Both the position numbers and the translations under genes were made by a program. A DNA stretch of 57,153 bases from JBBDIM01 sp040880405 (GTDB lineage: Bacteria > Planctomycetota > Planctomycetia > Pirellulales > Pirellulaceae). A model generated the notes under the pieces. It was not told the DNA's origin. It saw only the letters and a program-made list of their open reading frames with translations, and did no database searches. Below are positions 52,035 through 57,153 of the stretch, piece by piece. The DNA is taken from NCBI GenBank assembly GCA_040880405.1, contig JBBDIM010000215.1, positions 1-57,153 on the forward strand, given 5' to 3'. Within the stretch, counting starts at the first letter, position 1; each line of letters opens with the position of its first letter.

Positions 52035-54224
52035 ATGATGCATTTCCATTTCACACGGTACCAACGGCCTCTGCTTGGGCGACATCCGCTAGGGCGGACG
52101 GGGTTGGTCTATCTTTTCCACGCGATTTGGATGTTGGTCGCGGTCAATCAGGCCTCGGCCCAATTGCCAACGATCGAACTACATGCCCTCTCGCAACCGG
52201 CCGGGCAGGTGGGATCGACATTTCAGCTTACACTTCTAGGTACGCGAACCGACGAACCGCGGTCGCTCCTGATTGCGGGAGATCCGGCTGTGATGTCCGC
52301 TGTTTTGGGCACCGGCGAAGCCCGGCTCTTGAGCGAATCTCCCACGCCCGCCAATCATTTCGACATCACGATCGCGGCGGACGCCTCTCCCGGTCTGAGC
52401 GAGGTAAGGGCCCTAGGACGTTTCGGACTTTCCAATCCGCGCAAGTTTCTGGTGACGACAAAACCGGTTCAATTGGCTGCGGCGGACCACCATGATCTCG
52501 CCACCGCGCTGCCGCTGGCGGCCGACCAAATTATGTTCGACCGCTGTGCGCCGCAAAAGCTAAATCACTATCGAGTGACAATGGGCGTGGGCACGCGTCT
52601 TCACGCGGTCGCGTACGCGCAGGCGATTGATTCCAGGGCAAACCTCGTCGTCATCTTGTCAAACGCCGAGGGCAAAGAGCTTCAGCGCGGCTACGCGATC
52701 GGTAACTGGCCCGCCGAAATCGATTACGAGGGCCCAGCGGGTCAGGAGGTTTTCCTTGCGGTTCATGACCTGCTGTACCAGGGTGGCACCGACTATCCTT
52801 ACCTGCTGGAAGCCGCTTTGGCCGCGACCGGCGAGCAGCCGCCATCGTTGGAACTCAACCGAAGCCTCCGGCCAAACCTTTCCATCGCCGAGCAACAAAG
52901 TGAATCAGCGGATACCACGGCATCCGATCCGGCCGCGAACCAGCCACCCAGGACAGTTCCTTTTGTGGCGGAGGGGGCTCTTAGCCCAGGACAGAACGAT
53001 TTCGACTTCACCGCCACGGCGGGTCAGCAGTTAAGTATCCGCGTGCGGTCCGCTTCCGCGGGGCAACTCACCGATCCGCGGGTCGTTGTTTACCGGCGGG
53101 AGGGGGATTCACCGGGGCAGTGGAAGCTTACGCAACTTGCAGAACAGGACGATCCGCCGGCCGTGGGGCGGCCTGATGTTCGTGTGCGACGTTATGACCC
53201 TGAACTGGTTTGGACCGCGCCGGAAGAGGCGATCTACCGGATCTCGGTTGGAGACAACCAGACGGGTACGCGGCCGACAGATGCCATGCGATTCGCATTT
53301 TCGGTCGGTGCGATTCAGCCTGGATTTGAGCTGCTCGCCTATCGCCCTTTCCCACACAGTAACCCCGCGACGGCTCGCCCTTTCGGGACGAACTTAATGC
53401 TGGGAGGCACCGAGGCGGTGCATGTCCTCGCTCGGCGTGAAGATGGGTACGCCGGGCCGATTACTGTAGCAATCGAGGAGCTTCCGGAGGGGCTGACTTG
53501 CGAGCCGATGATCATCCCCGCCGGTCAAACCGAAGCAACCTTGATCTTGCGCGCATCCGAGGACGCGGCCCAGTGGCAGGGGAGGCTTTCGGTCGTGGGC
53601 CGAGCCGACATCGGCGAACCACCGGTGGAAGCCAAGGCCCAGTTCGCCACGGTGGTCTGGTCCGCGACGCCGACACGCAACGCGGTCGAGCATCGAGAGA
53701 CCGGCCAACTAATGGCCGCGGTCAACACGGCTGACATCGCGCCTCTGTTGGTGGAATTGGGGTCGGGAACGACGACTGAGATCAAACCGGGTGAGAAGTT
53801 TTCGCTGCCGATCAAAGCAACTCGCCGGGAAGGGGCTCAGGCGGAAATCATCCTCCGCCCGCAACACCTACCTCCCAAGGTACCCCTGGGTGAAATCCGC
53901 ATTCCGGCGGATCAGAGCGAAGCGGCACCCGAACTGACAATTCCAGCCGACGCGCCGCCTGGTGATTATACTTGGTGGATGCAAGTTGAAACCAAGGTGA
54001 AGTTCAAACCCAATCCGCAGGCACTTGCGCGAGAAGAGGCCTATTTGGCCAAGCTGCAAGGTGCTGGCGAAGTGTCGACTGACGAGACAGAAAAACAACA
54101 AATAACCGAAGCGGTCGCGAAGGTTAGCGCGACAATCGAAGAACTCAAAAAGCAGACCGCGGAACAGGATTTCACCGTCTGGCTACCAAGCACGCCCCAC
54201 CGGATCCGAATCGTTCAGCCGTAA
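52035..54224 (+). CDS. Large exported beta-rich protein with PPC-like domains
   Basis: A 729-residue protein with a signal peptide (about residues 22-43, ASAQ cleavage). It consists of successive beta-sandwich regions: an Ig-like start (LTLLGTRTDEPRSLLIAG), two regions resembling bacterial pre-peptidase C-terminal (PPC) domains (about 150-260 and 315-430), and Ig-like C-terminal parts (about 470-690) with a short helix-rich tail before the end. No catalytic residues are seen. Such proteins are constant companions of DUF1501/DUF1549 genes in planctomycetes. ATG 52038 is an equal start. Confidence 0.8.
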   Translation: MMHFHFTRYQRPLLGRHPLGRTGLVYLFHAIWMLVAVNQASAQLPTIELHALSQPAGQVGSTFQLTLLGTRTDEPRSLLIAGDPAVMSAVLGTGEARLLSESPTPANHFDITIAADASPGLSEVRALGRFGLSNPRKFLVTTKPVQLAAADHHDLATALPLAADQIMFDRCAPQKLNHYRVTMGVGTRLHAVAYAQAIDSRANLVVILSNAEGKELQRGYAIGNWPAEIDYEGPAGQEVFLAVHDLLYQGGTDYPYLLEAALAATGEQPPSLELNRSLRPNLSIAEQQSESADTTASDPAANQPPRTVPFVAEGALSPGQNDFDFTATAGQQLSIRVRSASAGQLTDPRVVVYRREGDSPGQWKLTQLAEQDDPPAVGRPDVRVRRYDPELVWTAPEEAIYRISVGDNQTGTRPTDAMRFAFSVGAIQPGFELLAYRPFPHSNPATARPFGTNLMLGGTEAVHVLARREDGYAGPITVAIEELPEGLTCEPMIIPAGQTEATLILRASEDAAQWQGRLSVVGRADIGEPPVEAKAQFATVVWSATPTRNAVEHRETGQLMAAVNTADIAPLLVELGSGTTTEIKPGEKFSLPIKATRREGAQAEIILRPQHLPPKVPLGEIRIPADQSEAAPELTIPADAPPGDYTWWMQVETKVKFKPNPQALAREEAYLAKLQGAGEVSTDETEKQQITEAVAKVSATIEELKKQTAEQDFTVWLPSTPHRIRIVQP

Positions 54225-54273
54225 CAACTTTGTTGTTCTCTACGCTCGGATTATTTCCCAGTTGTGAATCTCC

Positions 54274-57060
54274 ATGAATACCCGCCCCTTGCTCGCTTGT
54301 CTCTTTCTGTTCTCGATCGCGGGAAGTACCCTGGCGGCGGAGCCGCAATCCGGAGACTTTCTCCGTGATATCGCTCCGATCTTGTCGCAAAACTGTATCG
54401 CCTGCCACAACGCGAAGAAGGCGGAAGGGGGACTCAGCCTGGAATCGCACAAGGCTGTTCTGGCCGGTGGTGATAGTGGGGCGGCGGTGATCGCCGCCAA
54501 TGTGGATGAGGGAACCTTAATCGAGCGTGTGACGAGCGAGGACGATCCGATGCCTCCGGAAGGCAATTCCGTGGGGGCCAAGCGGTTGACTTCGGAGCAA
54601 ATCGAATTATTCCGCCGCTGGATCGCGGCGGGGGCGGTGGGTCCGGTGGAGGGGGCAGGGCAAAACCTTCAGTGGCAACCGGTCCCCCAGGGCCTTCAGC
54701 CTGTGTACGCGCTGGCAGCTTCGCCTGATGGGAATCATCTGGCGTTTGGCCGCGGTGGCTTGGTTTCGGTCACTCGGCAAGTCAGTGGGACGGAAGAGAC
54801 ACCTTTGACGCAGCCCTTGATCGACCCCGCGACGAAACAAACCCTCGGCACTGAGAGTGCAGCCTATTCCGCAACTCATTTAGATATCGTCCAATCGCTC
54901 GCGTTTAGTCCGGATAGCGGGCGCTTGGCGACTGGCGGCTACCGCACCGTCAAAATCTGGCGGAAGAAAACCGAACCGACCCATTCCTTGAGCGGTCTGT
55001 CGCAGCCAACCGGTCTGTCCGCCATCTCGCCCGATGGACGCTGGATCGCGCAAAGCTTCGGCGACCATGTCTTGGAGATCACTGATCGCCAGTCGGGCCG
55101 CGCCCAGCGCTATTTGACCACCCATTCCGCGGAAGTCACCGCACTCGCGTGGCTAGCCACTCCGCCCCGTTTAGTCAGTGCGGATCGGGCGGGGCAAGTG
55201 GCCCTTACCGATATCGTTTCTGATCTTGTCGAATCGATTCCCTTGCCAAATGGACTGGTTTGCCAGTCACTGCAAAGGATCGATGACGCCCGTCTGTTGG
55301 TGATCGATGATCAGCGGCGGCTCCACGTAGCTCAAATTTCACTCGATGAAGCGACGGGTAAGAGATCGTTCGCAACCAACGAAATCGCCGGATTCGAAAC
55401 GGTAGCTGCGACCGCGGTAACTCAGCCGACACCCAACCAGGCAGTCATTGCCCAGGCCGACGGCAAATTGAAACTCGTCTCACTTCCTGAATTCAATATC
55501 ATTCGAGAGATCGGTACTCCGACAGGGATCCAGACGGTCGAAATTTCCACCAGCGGCGGTCTGATCGCCACTCTCCCCACCTCCGGACCGGCTCAGCTTT
55601 GGAAAGCGGGCACCGGCGAGTTGCATGCGAGTTTGAACCAGGATCCTACCCACACGCGATTGCTCGCGACCGGGGCCGGAAATGTGGCGCGCCAAAAGTC
55701 CTGGATCGAAACCTTAGCGGCAAAGATTCCGGAGCTACAAACGGCCGCCAACCAGGAAGTGGAAGCGACCAAGAAGGTTCAGGAACTGCGAGACAAAGCA
55801 GCCGAGGCACTCGCAGTCAAGGTAAATGAAGTCGCCATGGCGACGACCGGGGTCACCGAGGCAGAGGCGGCAGTGGCCGCTGCGGAAGCCGCCGTCGCGG
55901 AGGCGATGAAACAGGTTGAGGCCAAGAAAGCGGAACTCGAAGCAAAACGCAGCGCGTTAGCCGAGACGGAAAAGCAAAAGATGGCCGCCGATGCGGAGTT
56001 GGCCAAACGGGATCAGGCCTTGGCAACCGCGACCGATAGTTCCCAGCGGGCCGCCGCCAAGATTCCAGCATGGGAAGGGCGGGTCGCGGAAGAAAAGAGC
56101 CAATTGACCAACTTGGAAACGGAATTCGCCGCGGTCCAAGCTCGCGTGCCAGCGACCGATCAGCCCACCGCATTGACCTTTACGCCGGATGGAAAGCAAT
56201 TGGCCGTGACTCACGGCGACCAACGCCTGCGAATTTATTCTACCGAGACTGGTAAGCCAGTCGCCGGGCTGGAACTTCCTTCCGCTGGCGTGGCGCTTGT
56301 TTCAACCGAGAATCAGGGCCTGGTTTGCCTGAGTAACAGCGGGGTGGTGCAGTCGTGGGATTTGCAATTCCCGTGGGAACTGGAACGAACCATCGGCGGT
56401 TTCGAAGAATCACCCTTCAGCGACCGGATCACCGCGCTCGACTTTAGCCCGGACGGAAAGCTGTTAGCGGTCGGCAGTGGCCCACCTAGCCGTTACGGCG
56501 ATATCAAGTTGATCGATACCACGACAGGGGAAGTCGCGGTGGATTTAGGGGAGGCCCATAGCGATACGGTCCTTGGCCTGCAATTTGCTCCCAATGGACG
56601 AATGCTCGCCTCCGGCGGTGCCGACAAACTATGCCGCGTGTTTGATGTGGCGACCGGTAAATTGCACCGGGCCTTGGAGGGACATACCCATCATGTCCTG
56701 GGAGTCGCCTGGAAGGACGATGGCCAAACTTTGGTTACGTCTAGCGCTGATACCACACTCAAGGTTTGGGACGTGGAATCCGCGACCCAAAAACGGACCA
56801 TCGCCGGATTCAGCAAGGAAGTTGCCGCCGTTCAATTCGTGGGCAATACCAGTGAGCTTGTGGTGGCCTCGACCGACGGCACCGCTCGGCTTTACAACGC
56901 CGACAACGGCCAACAGGTACGCGTCTTCGGCGGTGCCTCAAGCGTACTCTACACGGTCGCCCTTTCCGCTGAGAACTCTCAAGTCTATTCAGGAGGCCAA
57001 TCGGGACAGGTTTGGGCATGGCAACTTTTAGATGGCAAGCACTTAAGCACGATACCTTAA
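54274..57060 (+). CDS. Planctomycete cytochrome c joined to WD40 repeats with an inserted coiled coil
   Basis: A 928-residue exported protein (signal 1-22). Residues 27-125 are the planctomycete cytochrome C domain with C41-x2-C44-H45 (NCIACHNAKK) and a later Met-Pro (DDPMPPEG) that could ligate heme. WD40 repeats follow in two groups (about 145-480 and 625-928; for example SGGADKLCRVFDVATGKLHR). Between them, about 485-620, is a long Ala/Glu/Lys-rich coiled coil. It closes the cassette with DUF1501, DUF1549/1553 and the PPC-like protein; only 93 bases without a visible gene remain to the window end. Confidence 0.9.
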   Translation: MNTRPLLACLFLFSIAGSTLAAEPQSGDFLRDIAPILSQNCIACHNAKKAEGGLSLESHKAVLAGGDSGAAVIAANVDEGTLIERVTSEDDPMPPEGNSVGAKRLTSEQIELFRRWIAAGAVGPVEGAGQNLQWQPVPQGLQPVYALAASPDGNHLAFGRGGLVSVTRQVSGTEETPLTQPLIDPATKQTLGTESAAYSATHLDIVQSLAFSPDSGRLATGGYRTVKIWRKKTEPTHSLSGLSQPTGLSAISPDGRWIAQSFGDHVLEITDRQSGRAQRYLTTHSAEVTALAWLATPPRLVSADRAGQVALTDIVSDLVESIPLPNGLVCQSLQRIDDARLLVIDDQRRLHVAQISLDEATGKRSFATNEIAGFETVAATAVTQPTPNQAVIAQADGKLKLVSLPEFNIIREIGTPTGIQTVEISTSGGLIATLPTSGPAQLWKAGTGELHASLNQDPTHTRLLATGAGNVARQKSWIETLAAKIPELQTAANQEVEATKKVQELRDKAAEALAVKVNEVAMATTGVTEAEAAVAAAEAAVAEAMKQVEAKKAELEAKRSALAETEKQKMAADAELAKRDQALATATDSSQRAAAKIPAWEGRVAEEKSQLTNLETEFAAVQARVPATDQPTALTFTPDGKQLAVTHGDQRLRIYSTETGKPVAGLELPSAGVALVSTENQGLVCLSNSGVVQSWDLQFPWELERTIGGFEESPFSDRITALDFSPDGKLLAVGSGPPSRYGDIKLIDTTTGEVAVDLGEAHSDTVLGLQFAPNGRMLASGGADKLCRVFDVATGKLHRALEGHTHHVLGVAWKDDGQTLVTSSADTTLKVWDVESATQKRTIAGFSKEVAAVQFVGNTSELVVASTDGTARLYNADNGQQVRVFGGASSVLYTVALSAENSQVYSGGQSGQVWAWQLLDGKHLSTIP

Positions 57061-57153
57061 AGAATGGATCGTTGTGCTTCTGTGGGCGGGCAGGGTGCCA
57101 CTCTACGCCGTTAACCCTTTTATGTTCAAAAAAAGTAAGTCTTGATGCGACTT

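Overview
This window looks like a chromosomal segment of a planctomycete, probably of the Pirellula/Rhodopirellula type. The evidence is a set of families that are abundant in that phylum: DUF1501, DUF1549/DUF1553, a DUF1559 pseudopilin-like protein, a planctomycete-type cytochrome c joined to WD40 repeats, a neutral-ceramidase-like protein and PQQ/BamB-like propellers. No rRNA, tRNA, CRISPR array, transposase or phage gene was recognised. Gene density is high and most genes sit in short same-strand runs.

Layout. (1) 0.15-2.5 kb, minus strand: cheX-like, fliG and a MarR regulator. (2) 2.7-4.0 kb, plus strand: an HMA-domain membrane protein and a His/Asp-rich lipoprotein, probably for heavy-metal handling. 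(3) 4.0-11.2 kb, minus strand: a broken xylR-like gene, then an NAD-epimerase, a DHDPS-family aldolase, a ceramidase-like hydrolase, gamma-glutamyltransferase and an aldo/keto reductase. (4) 11.4-15.0 kb, plus strand: a DUF1611 (DgcN-like) and enolase-superfamily (DgcA/AE-epimerase-like) pair, a damaged beta-lactamase-like/VanX-like remnant and an intact serine hydrolase. (5) 15.3-22.3 kb, plus strand: a Tad (Flp pilus) block tadZ-tadA-tadB-tadC-two TadE-like-TadG-like, without visible pilin, secretin, CpaB or prepilin peptidase. (6) 22.4-35.2 kb: a glycan/sialic-acid region with a GH32/GH43-like protein, an FAD oxidoreductase, two sialidase-like proteins, a small lipoprotein, a DUF1559 protein, a GntR/LacI-type regulator, a NanA-like lyase and a NanM-like mutarotase fused to a sodium:solute symporter. 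(7) 35.2-43.8 kb, minus strand: a PQQ-propeller protein and a four-gene MacAB/TolC-type efflux set whose adaptor ends in two EF-hands and whose outer-membrane protein is about twice the normal length. (8) 44.1-47.9 kb, plus strand: a metal (probably manganese) ABC uptake operon whose permease carries a complete DtxR/MntR-like repressor at its C-terminus, with a perfect 20-bp palindrome over the predicted transcription start. (9) 48.0-57.1 kb, plus strand: DUF1501, DUF1549/DUF1553, a large exported beta-rich protein and a cytochrome c/WD40 protein.

The most interesting items are the transporter-repressor fusion and its palindrome, the D-glutamate/muropeptide-type pair beside broken cell-wall genes, the NanM-symporter fusion in the sialic-acid locus, and a 10.3-15.3 kb stretch with two and perhaps three damaged genes.
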